A stretch of 5,942 nucleotides of DNA from Pseudomonadota bacterium (GTDB taxonomy: Bacteria; Bdellovibrionota; UBA1018; CAIMNF01): the NCBI GenBank assembly GCA_027482725.1, contig JAIXVT010000040.1:1-5942 (forward strand), given 5' to 3'. Shown piece by piece: positions 1 through 5,697 of the stretch. Numbering within the stretch: position 1 is the first letter of the stretch; each line of letters begins with the position of its first letter. The notes beneath the pieces were generated by a model. That model was not told where the DNA came from. It saw nothing but the letters and a program-made list of their open reading frames with translations, and made no database searches. A program made the translations under genes and the position numbers.

Positions 1-909
1 ACCGAGTTTGTGGCCCTCCGGGGGATCTCGTTTCAAATCCAAGCGGGCGAATTCGTAGGACTCATCGGGGCCAACGGTGCGGGAAAAACCACACTTCTCA
101 AGATTCTTTCGGGACTTATCCCCCCCACTTCTGGAACAGCGACGGTCATGGGGCATGATCCGTTTGAACGGACACTGGAGTTTAGAAAAAGTTTAGCTTT
201 GGTCATGGGACAAAAAGCCCAGCTGTGGTGGGACCTCCCCGCAATTGAAGCCTTTGATCTTTTGCGAGCCGTTTATGATATTCCGCAAGACGTTTTCAAA
301 AAACGTGTTTCGGAACTCACCTCTCTCCTCAATGTGGACAAACACATGAACACTCAGATCCGGCGCCTTTCTTTGGGTGAACGGATGAAAATGGAAATTA
401 TCGGGGCCCTTTTGCATTCGCCCCAGGTTATTTATTTAGACGAACCCACCATCGGGCTTGATATTCTGGCTGCCGCAAGTCTCCGCGATTTTTTAAAACG
501 CCATAACAAAGAGACGGGTGCCACAATCATTTTGACGTCACACAACATGGACGACATCTCCGAGCTTTGCGAACGCATTCTCCTTATCCGGGAAGGTGAA
601 TTGATTTTAGATGGCGATCCCAAGCGTTTAAGTAATGCGGGAGAATGCCAAGTTACCCTGAAAATCAACGCCATTGAGCCGCAATCCCAAGTCGTTGAAA
701 AACTCGGGATTGATCCCGATCGAGTCAAGCCCGTAGACAATGATCCGCTTTCATGGACCATCGTGATCGAACGCTCAAGCTTAACCACGGTACTAGAGCG
801 CGCTTTAAAACATTTTTCGCTCGAAGACTTCTCCATCCAAGAGCCCAGTCTCGAACGTTTAGTGCAAAAACTATTTGCAGAAAAACGCCCGTCAGGTGGA
901 CAGTCGTGA
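1..909 (+). CDS. ABC-2-type exporter ATPase subunit (5' end outside window)
   Basis: This is the cytoplasmic ATP-hydrolysing subunit of an ABC exporter. The frame is open to the window edge: codons 1-3 (T-E-F) precede the GTG at 10 and fit the usual strand before the Walker A motif. The GTG at 10 is therefore probably an internal valine, and roughly 20-30 N-terminal residues are missing by comparison with the family. Visible motifs are Walker A GANGAGKTT (67-93), Q-loop Gln in VMGQKAQLWWDLP (about 199-237), signature LSLGER (367-384), Walker B VIYLDEPTIGLD (427-462) and the H-loop His in LTSHN (541-543). All catalytic elements are intact. The Q-loop form 'MGQKxQLWWDLPA' and a C-terminal domain of about 90 residues after the nucleotide-binding domain resemble COG4586-type ATPases, which are usually encoded with two ABC-2 permeases, as here. 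The substrate is not known. The stop codon overlaps the next gene's GTG start (GTGA, 906-909). Confidence 0.95.
   Translation, partial: TEFVALRGISFQIQAGEFVGLIGANGAGKTTLLKILSGLIPPTSGTATVMGHDPFERTLEFRKSLALVMGQKAQLWWDLPAIEAFDLLRAVYDIPQDVFKKRVSELTSLLNVDKHMNTQIRRLSLGERMKMEIIGALLHSPQVIYLDEPTIGLDILAAASLRDFLKRHNKETGATIILTSHNMDDISELCERILLIREGELILDGDPKRLSNAGECQVTLKINAIEPQSQVVEKLGIDPDRVKPVDNDPLSWTIVIERSSLTTVLERALKHFSLEDFSIQEPSLERLVQKLFAEKRPSGGQS
894..900 (+). promoter_or_regulatory. Ribosome binding site of first permease
   Basis: AGGTGGA lies 5 nt before the GTG at 906, inside the end of the ATPase gene. It supports GTG 906 as the start of the permease over the in-frame ATG at 753, which would bury 51 codons in the ATPase gene. 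Confidence 0.6.
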
Positions 910-1709
910 ATTTGCCTCATGCTTTAGATTGGCGTCTTGCGGCGATCAAAAATGGAATGCAAGATGCGCTTGCTTATCGCATTAACTTTGTCGTGGAACT
1001 GGTTTTCTCTGCCTTGACGCCGGTAGCTGTACAACTGATTTTATGGCAAGCCTATTTTCAAGGAGGCACATCGGATCGCTTAGGACAACTCACCCATGCC
1101 GAGCTGATTCAGTACTCTCTGGCATCCCTGTTGTTCTCTCAAATTCGGGGCGGCAACTATGACTTTACCTTGATTGAAATGATCCGTAACGGAACGCTCA
1201 GTATTGGACTATTGCGTCCGGTTGGTCCCGTGGAATTCACTTACTTTAGATCCTTTGGAGAAAAGGCGTTTGTAACCGGCATAGCGTTAACGGCGGGAGT
1301 AGTGACATGCGCGTTTACTCAGTATTCCGTGGTCCATCTTTTGTTGGGCATGATTGTGGCCTGGCTTGGAAACGTGATTGCGTATGTTTTTGGCTCTATT
1401 CTGGCAACTGTTGCCTTTTATTGGGAAAATGCCTTTGCTGTGTTGATCATCAAAAACACCGTTGTTGCCTTCCTCTCAGGAGAAGTCATCCCGCTCACGT
1501 TGTTTCCAGAGAAATTATCTTTTCTATGGCAGTCTTTACCCTTCTACTTTTTTGTACATGCCCCAACCCAGATTTTTTTGGGAAAATGGGGTAACGATCA
1601 AATTCAGATCGAACTCTTTAAAGCGGTAGTTTGGCTGGTGGTGCTTTTATTCATTCACCAGTGGGTATGGAAACGTAACATCCATAAATACCAAGCGATC
1701 GGGGGGTGA
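906..1709 (+). CDS. ABC-2 family exporter permease, subunit 1
   Basis: This 267-residue integral membrane protein is probably one half of the transmembrane channel powered by the upstream ATPase. The GTG start at 906 shares 4 bp (GTGA) with the ATPase stop, so translation is likely coupled. About six hydrophobic segments are visible, near residues 27-49, 65-80, 121-139, 142-166, 176-200 and 236-253. Between the second and third lies 'IRNGTLSIGLLRPVGPVEF' (93-111), a conserved-looking cytosolic motif of the DUF990/ABC2_membrane_6-type permeases (COG4587/COG3694 pair). The stretch 'FLSGEVIPLTLFP' (189-201) followed by LPF is also typical of that group. The family call rests on these motifs and on the gene order ATPase-permease-permease. 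The C-terminus is basic and cytosolic. The exported substrate cannot be told from the sequence. Confidence 0.88.
   Translation: MNLPHALDWRLAAIKNGMQDALAYRINFVVELVFSALTPVAVQLILWQAYFQGGTSDRLGQLTHAELIQYSLASLLFSQIRGGNYDFTLIEMIRNGTLSIGLLRPVGPVEFTYFRSFGEKAFVTGIALTAGVVTCAFTQYSVVHLLLGMIVAWLGNVIAYVFGSILATVAFYWENAFAVLIIKNTVVAFLSGEVIPLTLFPEKLSFLWQSLPFYFFVHAPTQIFLGKWGNDQIQIELFKAVVWLVVLLFIHQWVWKRNIHKYQAIGG
1701..1706 (+). promoter_or_regulatory. G-rich ribosome binding site of second permease
   Basis: Six G residues lie 5 nt before the ATG at 1712. A GTG at 1706 is in the same frame and would give a GTGA overlap like the one at 906-909, but it would have no separate Shine-Dalgarno sequence at a useful distance. 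ATG 1712 is therefore preferred. The two starts differ by two residues. Confidence 0.4.
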
Positions 1710-1711
1710 TC

Positions 1712-2497
1712 ATGACAAAGTATCTGGATCTTTTTTGGACCAATTTCAAAAACAATCTGGTGCGTGAATTCATGTACCGCGAAAACATTTTTGCAATGAC
1801 ATTTGCAGACCTCATTTGGATTGCAGTCGAAATCGGTTTTTTTGAGGTGATTTACGGGAATACCGTGGTCATCAACGGCTGGAACAAAGAACAATCCTTT
1901 TTCTTTTTAGGACTGTTTATCGCTAGTGATGCATTGTTCTCCGCTTTTTTTCAGCGTAACTTTTGGTATTTTCCCAACCTAATCACCCAAGGGGATTTGG
2001 ATATTGTTTTGGCAAAGCCCGTCAATCCCGTTTTTTTGGCGCTTACCCAAAGCGTAAACTTGTCGCAGCTTCTTAACTTTTTTGCGGGACTTGGGATACT
2101 GATCGCTTACGCGGGACCAGCCCAGTTTGCCGGAGGATGGCTTTGGGCCATGATCCCGGTTTGGCTCATGATCGGCGTATTGACCCAAGGTCTTGTAAGA
2201 TTTTTGTTTGTGGTTTCCGCATTTTGGACCGGGCGAGCATCTGGGATTTCTCACCTCTATTACAATTTTTACCAACTGGCCAATAAACCCGAAGGATTTT
2301 ATCCTTCTGCCATCCGTATCCTCTTAAAAACAATTCTTCCTTTTGCCTTTATCGGGAGTGTCCCCGCGCGCGCGCTCCTAGGTTCTTTTTCCTGGCAAGA
2401 CTTTATTTTTGTTTTTGGGACACTTAGTGCGTTTTTTATTCTGAATCGCACCCTTTGGCAAAAAGGATTGCGTATTTACACCAGCGCAAGCCGCTAA
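1712..2497 (+). CDS. ABC-2 family exporter permease, subunit 2
   Basis: This 261-residue membrane protein is the second, non-identical permease of the exporter, probably pairing with subunit 1. The start is taken at ATG 1712, two bases after the previous stop; GTG 1706 is the alternative. Hydrophobic segments are visible near residues 28-48, 62-80, 115-135, 143-170, 203-217 and 229-245. The motif 'ITQGDLDIVLAKPVNPVFLA' (91-110) matches in position and pattern the 'IRNGTLSIGLLRPVGP' motif of subunit 1, which indicates that the two are distant paralogues. The region 'LLKTILPFAFIGSVPARALLG' (204-224, with LPFAF and PAR...LLG as key parts) and the ending 'LWQKGLRIYTSAS' resemble COG3694/DUF990-type permeases. 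It is the last gene of the operon, followed at once by a terminator-like hairpin. The substrate is unknown. Confidence 0.88.
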   Translation: MTKYLDLFWTNFKNNLVREFMYRENIFAMTFADLIWIAVEIGFFEVIYGNTVVINGWNKEQSFFFLGLFIASDALFSAFFQRNFWYFPNLITQGDLDIVLAKPVNPVFLALTQSVNLSQLLNFFAGLGILIAYAGPAQFAGGWLWAMIPVWLMIGVLTQGLVRFLFVVSAFWTGRASGISHLYYNFYQLANKPEGFYPSAIRILLKTILPFAFIGSVPARALLGSFSWQDFIFVFGTLSAFFILNRTLWQKGLRIYTSASR

Positions 2498-2505
2498 TTT
2501 TTTTT
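2465..2505 (+). terminator. Probable intrinsic terminator of the ABC operon
   Basis: GGATTGCG (2465-2472) pairs with CGCAAGCC (2485-2492) at 7 of 8 positions with one A-G mismatch and a 12-nt loop. After a 5-nt spacer containing the stop codon comes a run of eight T (2498-2505). The hairpin lies within the last codons of the second permease. It separates the exporter operon from the promoter that starts 6 nt further on. The mismatch and the spacer make it a moderate rather than a strong terminator. Confidence 0.5.
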
Positions 2506-2511
2506 GGAGTG

Positions 2512-2540
2512 TTGTCACACCGAAAATAAACTTCTACACT
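2512..2540 (+). promoter_or_regulatory. Sigma-70-like promoter of the ParB-family gene
   Basis: The -35 TTGTCA (2512-2517, 5 of 6 consensus bases) and the -10 TACACT (2535-2540, 4 of 6) are separated by 17 nt, the optimal spacing. Transcription would begin near 2546-2548, leaving only about 3-5 nt before the ATG at 2551. A small inverted repeat, GTGT-TGTC-ACAC (2509-2520), overlaps the -35 element and could be an operator half-site pair, though it is short enough to be chance. Confidence 0.65.
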
Positions 2541-2550
2541 GATCAACGGG

Positions 2551-3489
2551 ATGGAAGAAATCACGCAAAACGGATCGCCTCCAAACGTCCAAACAGACTC
2601 TGCTTCGGAATCGTTCGTTTCGACGGAGCCCCAACAAGCTCCCGCGCCCAAACGAATGATTAAACAAATGTACACGGTGGTAAAAAACTCCGCTCCCAAC
2701 ACTACTGGGAATCCCGGGAATTCGACCGGAGCTTTTTTTGTAAACTTTGTCGCCATCGATAAAATTGATGTTTCAGATGCGCAAATGCGCACCCATTTCG
2801 AACCCGATGAAATCGCCTCCCTTGCCGAGTCGATTAAAAAACATGGCGTTTTACAGCCCATCATTTTGATCCAGAATCAGGATCGCTACCAGGTTATCGC
2901 CGGAGAACGGAGATTGCGGGCATCGCGTGCCGCGGGATTGGATCGTATTCCTGCCCGGATCATCCAAACGCCACATCCGGTCACATTTGAAATCGCACTC
3001 CGAGAAAATCTGGACCGAGTGGATCTTCACCCTATCGAAGAGGGGGAAGGCTATAAAGCACTGATCGAGGCTAAAACCTTTGAGAGTCATGATGCGATTG
3101 CCAAAGCTTTCGGAAAGCAAAAGTCCCGCATTACCGAATGCATTGGATTTACTCGGTTACCGGAAACCACCAAATCCCTTTTGTTTGAACAAAAACTGGG
3201 ACACCGCGCGCTCCTTCGTCGACTATTGACTACACCCGTAGAACAGCATGCTGAACTCATTTCGACTGCGGCAAAACAAACGTCTGTAGACGAAAAAAAA
3301 AAAAAAGAAATCCAGATAAAACCTGCCGATCAGTTCAAGTTCAAAGCACATCCTAAACGTGTGAGGGTTTCCGGTTACACTTGGAAAGTGGGCGAAGGTT
3401 TAGAGCGGCTAAAAGATTTGCAGGCTCAACTCAAGGAACTTCAAGCTGAAGTGGACTTAATCGTCCTTAAGCTCGAACGAAAAAACTGA
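2551..3489 (+). CDS. ParB/Spo0J-family DNA-binding protein
   Basis: This 312-residue protein has the ParB order of parts. Residues 1-64 are a Ser/Pro/Asn/Thr-rich extension of low complexity. Residues 65-140 form the ParB N-terminal (CTP-binding fold) domain, with 'GVLQPIILI' (99-107) and 'GERRLRASRAAG' (118-129), the phosphate-contacting GERR motif. 'ENLDRVDLHPIEE' (152-164) is the box normally read ENLxRxDLxPIEE. A helix-turn-helix lies near 178-205 ('AIAKAFGKQKSRITECI'). Residues 281-311 form a leucine-rich amphipathic coiled coil, probably for dimerisation. Known ParB proteins bind parS sites and act with ParA in chromosome or plasmid partition; relatives act as nucleoid-occlusion or transcription factors. 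No parA and no canonical parS was seen here, so the specific role is open. ATG 2551 is bounded by an in-frame TAA at 2527-2529 and has no Shine-Dalgarno sequence; Met36 and Met40 are alternatives that also lack one. Confidence 0.9.
   Translation: MEEITQNGSPPNVQTDSASESFVSTEPQQAPAPKRMIKQMYTVVKNSAPNTTGNPGNSTGAFFVNFVAIDKIDVSDAQMRTHFEPDEIASLAESIKKHGVLQPIILIQNQDRYQVIAGERRLRASRAAGLDRIPARIIQTPHPVTFEIALRENLDRVDLHPIEEGEGYKALIEAKTFESHDAIAKAFGKQKSRITECIGFTRLPETTKSLLFEQKLGHRALLRRLLTTPVEQHAELISTAAKQTSVDEKKKKEIQIKPADQFKFKAHPKRVRVSGYTWKVGEGLERLKDLQAQLKELQAEVDLIVLKLERKN
3293..3306 (+). repeat. Run of 14 A inside the ParB-family gene
   Basis: Fourteen uninterrupted A residues encode the end of Glu248 and Lys249-Lys252, in the linker between the DNA-binding region and the C-terminal coiled coil. 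Loss of one A would give K-S-R and then TAA. Gain of one A would give about 17 foreign residues and then TAA. Both would remove the last roughly 60 residues. The run is a likely site of replication or transcription slippage, and also of sequencing error, although the frame is intact as given. Confidence 0.9.
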
Positions 3490-3495
3490 CTTTTC

Positions 3496-3517
3496 GGCCT
3501 AAAATGTGGCCTAAAAT
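3496..3517. repeat. 10-bp tandem direct repeat after the ParB-family gene
   Basis: GGCCTAAAAT occurs at 3496-3505 and again at 3508-3517, separated by GT (period 12 bp). It lies in the 44-bp gap between two convergent genes. Either copy's GGCCT can pair with AGGCC at 3529-3533. Confidence 0.75.
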
Positions 3518-3533
3518 CGGGGGCGATCAGGCC
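3508..3533. terminator. Hairpin at convergent gene junction, possible bidirectional terminator
   Basis: GGCCT (3508-3512) pairs with AGGCC (3529-3533) and ATCG (3516-3519) with CGAT (3524-3527) around a GGGG loop, with a 3-by-1 internal loop. The stem ends exactly where the minus-strand stop codon begins. Neither strand has a proper T-tract after the stem (the minus strand offers only ATTTTAGG), so factor-independent termination is uncertain. Location is the main argument. Confidence 0.35.
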
Positions 3534-4310
3534 TCACTCTCCCCAAGCAAGCGTCATCACCCAACGCAATCCTCCGCTCACCACGCGATCAATGGGTATC
3601 CGTGGTCGGCGACTCCACTCGATATAAGGTTCTAGCGCCTGACGAGAACCGACGTGGATCTTGCCGTTCAGTCCCAAGGTGTAGCCACCAATGACCACAT
3701 ATTGATCCGGGTTAGGAATAAAGTTAATTTCCCGGATTGTGGAAACATAAGCCCCAAAATACTGCACATCATCCACGTATTTTGATACGCGCAAAAGGAC
3801 GGCATCCAGAGTCTGAGCGGCGCCAACGACACGGAATCCCGTAGGAGCAATCACCCAACCTCGGGGTAAATAAAAATCTGCGCCGTAAGTAAAAAGACTT
3901 AACGCTAAAGTAGAGTATCCCGCGCGGCGTGCCGATCCCCTCAATTCAATGGGCAAAGCCGCGATCTTTACCGGATAAAATGCAGACAATTCCCCACTTT
4001 TTTGGGCAAAAATCAGCGCACTTGGTGCAAATGTCATCGTAAACCGTATCCCCAAACCCGACTCAAATTCGGTTTGTCCAAAAACCGTACCCTGATATTC
4101 GTTTCTTCCAAACTGATTCAACGTATCGGCCTGAGCACCCAAGATCCATGACTCTTGACTTACTTCTGCGCTCAAAAAACCCTGACCTCCGAGGCCATAA
4201 TTCTGAAAATGAGATCCCCTTCCCCCCGCTGTAATTTGGGACAATTCCCAAGCTTGACTGCAAGGGGCTCCGGTCATAACCACAAGAAAAGTCCAAAAAA
4301 TGATCCTCAT
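3534..4310 (-). CDS. Secreted, probable outer-membrane beta-barrel protein (YaiO-like?)
   Basis: This 258-residue protein begins with a signal peptide: 'MRI' and a hydrophobic core, 'IFWTFLVVMTGAP', with a probable signal peptidase I site after SQA (residue 20). The rest is rich in alternating polar and hydrophobic stretches with Gly, Tyr, Phe and Trp, as in small outer-membrane barrels, for example 'YSTLALSLFTYGADFYLP' (132-149) and 'YVVIGGYTLGLNGKIHVG' (204-221). The start at 4310 overlaps the glycosyltransferase stop (ATGA) and has AAGGAG 10 nt upstream. The frame stays open upstream to 4457, but that part overlaps the glycosyltransferase and would bury the signal peptide. E. coli encodes the outer-membrane protein YaiO near the glycosyltransferase YaiP, and the pairing here is similar. 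The family call is from context and general look, not from a firm motif. The protein ends in WGE, without the usual terminal aromatic residue of barrels. Confidence 0.8.
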   Translation of the reverse strand: MRIIFWTFLVVMTGAPCSQAWELSQITAGGRGSHFQNYGLGGQGFLSAEVSQESWILGAQADTLNQFGRNEYQGTVFGQTEFESGLGIRFTMTFAPSALIFAQKSGELSAFYPVKIAALPIELRGSARRAGYSTLALSLFTYGADFYLPRGWVIAPTGFRVVGAAQTLDAVLLRVSKYVDDVQYFGAYVSTIREINFIPNPDQYVVIGGYTLGLNGKIHVGSRQALEPYIEWSRRPRIPIDRVVSGGLRWVMTLAWGE

Positions 4311-5680
4311 CGTTGGTCTACTCCTTGATTTTGTAAATGAACCCGCCAATTCTTGGGGTGCTTCTTTGAAGGAAAAAGCGCCTGAATACGAATCCAAGAC
4401 ACCCAAGGTCGATAGATAAAGTTTTCCAGAGCTACTGCAAAAACCAGATCTTTCCAAAACTTAGGGAGCATTTCTTCTGGACGAACGGAAGCGATAAAAA
4501 GAAGCACATAAGTGTTGATGATCCACGCCAAAATCAATCCGATGATAAACACTTTCAAAACTACGCCCCAAGAAAAAATCCCTAAAACGGCGCAAGCGAC
4601 TAAAAAAACAAACGCACCAACTTCGATTAAAGAACTTAGCCCTTCGCAAATCCATAAAAAAAACTGGACCAAGGTACCAAAGGTTTCATACTGAGGTTTC
4701 AAAAAAATACTCTTGTGCATCCAAAGCGTTTCAATCAAACCCCGGTGCCACCGCCACCGCTGACGTTCTAAAACCGCGAGCTTTTCAGGGACATGTGTCG
4801 CAATCAAGGTATCGGGATAAAACAACATGCGGTACGGGATCTCGTGTTCCAAATGGTAGCGATGCAAGCGAAAACAAAAATCTAAATCTTCGGTTCTTGA
4901 ATCTGTGGGAATACCCCCCACTTTAAGCGCGGATTCGGTGTCGTACACCCCAAAAGCACCACTAATCATGTAGATGTTTTCTAAAAAATTCCACGCCAGT
5001 CGTCCCGCAAAAAAAGCACGCAAATACTCTAGCCGTTGAAATTTCACCAAGTGGCTTGAGGACTTATTGTTGACCCGGATCAACGCACCCACGGCGACGG
5101 TTTTTTTCACTTGGGTTTCGGTCAAAAAAGGATGCGCTAAAAACTTAAGGGCATGAGGCATCACTTCACTATCGGCGTCACAAATCGCAAAAAGTTTGGT
5201 GGGAATAAACTGGAGTGCGGAATTGATGCTATCGGCTTTACCCGAATTGGGTTTTTTGATCACAAATAAACGGGGCTCTGTTTGGGATTGAAACACCTCC
5301 AAAGGACGGACTCCAGATAGCACCTTGCGCACCATGGGCTGAACGGTGCAAAGCGGATAAGCGCTTGCGATGTTTGCAAACGTTTGGTCTTGGGACCCGT
5401 CGTCCACCACCCACACCGAAAGATTCGGGTAATCCAAGGCCAACAAAGAGCGGAGTGTGTTTTTGATCACGGCCTGTTCGTTACAGGCGGGCACAATCAA
5501 AGCGACCGCAGGGTAGTCTTGATCCCGAACTTTGGGCCAATTTTCTCGTTCTTTTTTATGGCGATAGGCCCAACGGTGGCTCATAAAAAACAGGATCAAA
5601 TACGATCCCAAGATCAGCGTGAGCAACCCCCCAAAAATAAAAAGCCCAGTGATCAAAAAACTTTCCGCAATAAACGTCAT
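4307..5680 (-). CDS. Family 2 processive membrane glycosyltransferase (PgaC/hyaluronan synthase-like)
   Basis: This 457-residue inner-membrane enzyme is predicted to polymerise a polysaccharide from a nucleotide sugar on the cytosolic face. An N-terminal membrane segment (about 8-33) precedes a GT-A catalytic domain. Visible motifs are 'VVDDGS' (91-96, nucleotide binding), 'NSGKADSIN' (145-153), 'DAD' (168-170, metal-binding DxD), 'SGAFG' (240-244), 'TEDLD' (263-267, with the catalytic-base Asp in TED) and 'QRWRW' (307-311, the QxxRW motif of processive enzymes). C-terminal hydrophobic segments lie near 336-366 and 372-398, with a weaker one near 411-430. All key residues are present. PNAG, cellulose and hyaluronan synthases share this plan; which sugar is used cannot be told. 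The ATG at 5680 is bounded by an in-frame TAG at 5701-5699 and lacks a spaced Shine-Dalgarno sequence (AGGG abuts the ATG). It heads a two-gene operon with the barrel-protein gene. Confidence 0.93.
   Translation of the reverse strand: MTFIAESFLITGLFIFGGLLTLILGSYLILFFMSHRWAYRHKKERENWPKVRDQDYPAVALIVPACNEQAVIKNTLRSLLALDYPNLSVWVVDDGSQDQTFANIASAYPLCTVQPMVRKVLSGVRPLEVFQSQTEPRLFVIKKPNSGKADSINSALQFIPTKLFAICDADSEVMPHALKFLAHPFLTETQVKKTVAVGALIRVNNKSSSHLVKFQRLEYLRAFFAGRLAWNFLENIYMISGAFGVYDTESALKVGGIPTDSRTEDLDFCFRLHRYHLEHEIPYRMLFYPDTLIATHVPEKLAVLERQRWRWHRGLIETLWMHKSIFLKPQYETFGTLVQFFLWICEGLSSLIEVGAFVFLVACAVLGIFSWGVVLKVFIIGLILAWIINTYVLLFIASVRPEEMLPKFWKDLVFAVALENFIYRPWVSWIRIQALFPSKKHPKNWRVHLQNQGVDQR
4321..4326 (-). 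promoter_or_regulatory. Ribosome binding site of the barrel-protein gene
   Basis: AAGGAG on the minus strand lies 10 nt before the ATG at 4310, within the glycosyltransferase gene. Together with the ATGA overlap and the signal peptide it fixes the start of the downstream gene. Confidence 0.7.
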
Positions 5681-5691
5681 CCCTAGGGGGG

Positions 5692-5697
5692 AGTGTA
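5692..5697 (-). promoter_or_regulatory. -10-like element for the glycosyltransferase operon
   Basis: Minus-strand TACACT (the same hexamer as the -10 at 2535-2540) lies 11 nt before the ATG at 5680, so a transcript would begin only a few nucleotides before the start codon. At 17-nt spacing the -35 region reads CGCCTA, a poor match, so an activator or another sigma factor may be needed. The palindrome CCCTAGGG (5681-5688) lies between this element and the ATG and touches the ATG. Confidence 0.35.

Noticed and set aside
753..905. In-frame extension of the first permease upstream to ATG 753
   Set aside because: It would overlap the ATPase gene by about 150 bp and add 51 basic residues before a normal permease start; GTG 906 has a ribosome binding site and a typical GTGA overlap.
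432..920. Open frame of 162 codons on the minus strand
   Set aside because: It is antisense to the conserved Walker B region and C-terminal domain of the ATPase, and its Ser/Arg-rich translation has no recognisable domain.
1307..1594. Open frame of 95 codons inside the first permease in another frame
   Set aside because: It is a shadow of a membrane protein gene: Cys-rich and hydrophobic by composition, without its own start signals.
2364..2376. CG-rich alternating stretch (CGCGCGCGC) in the second permease
   Set aside because: It encodes ordinary codons of the conserved V-P-A-R-A-L segment; it is too short to claim a Z-DNA or repeat function.
2436..2864. Open frame of 142 codons on the minus strand
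   Set aside because: It crosses the terminator and promoter region and lies antisense to the ParB-family gene; the translation shows no domain or signal.
2551..3533. Search for a parS-like 16-bp palindrome (TGTTTCACGTGAAACA type) near the ParB-family gene
   Set aside because: No convincing match was seen by eye in or next to the gene.
4311..4457. In-frame extension of the barrel-protein gene upstream to ATG 4457
   Set aside because: It overlaps the glycosyltransferase C-terminus and would put 49 residues before a clear signal peptide; ATG 4310 has AAGGAG and an ATGA overlap.
5384..5686. Open frame of 100 codons on the plus strand
   Set aside because: It is antisense to the catalytic N-terminal half of the glycosyltransferase, and its translation is low in recognisable structure.
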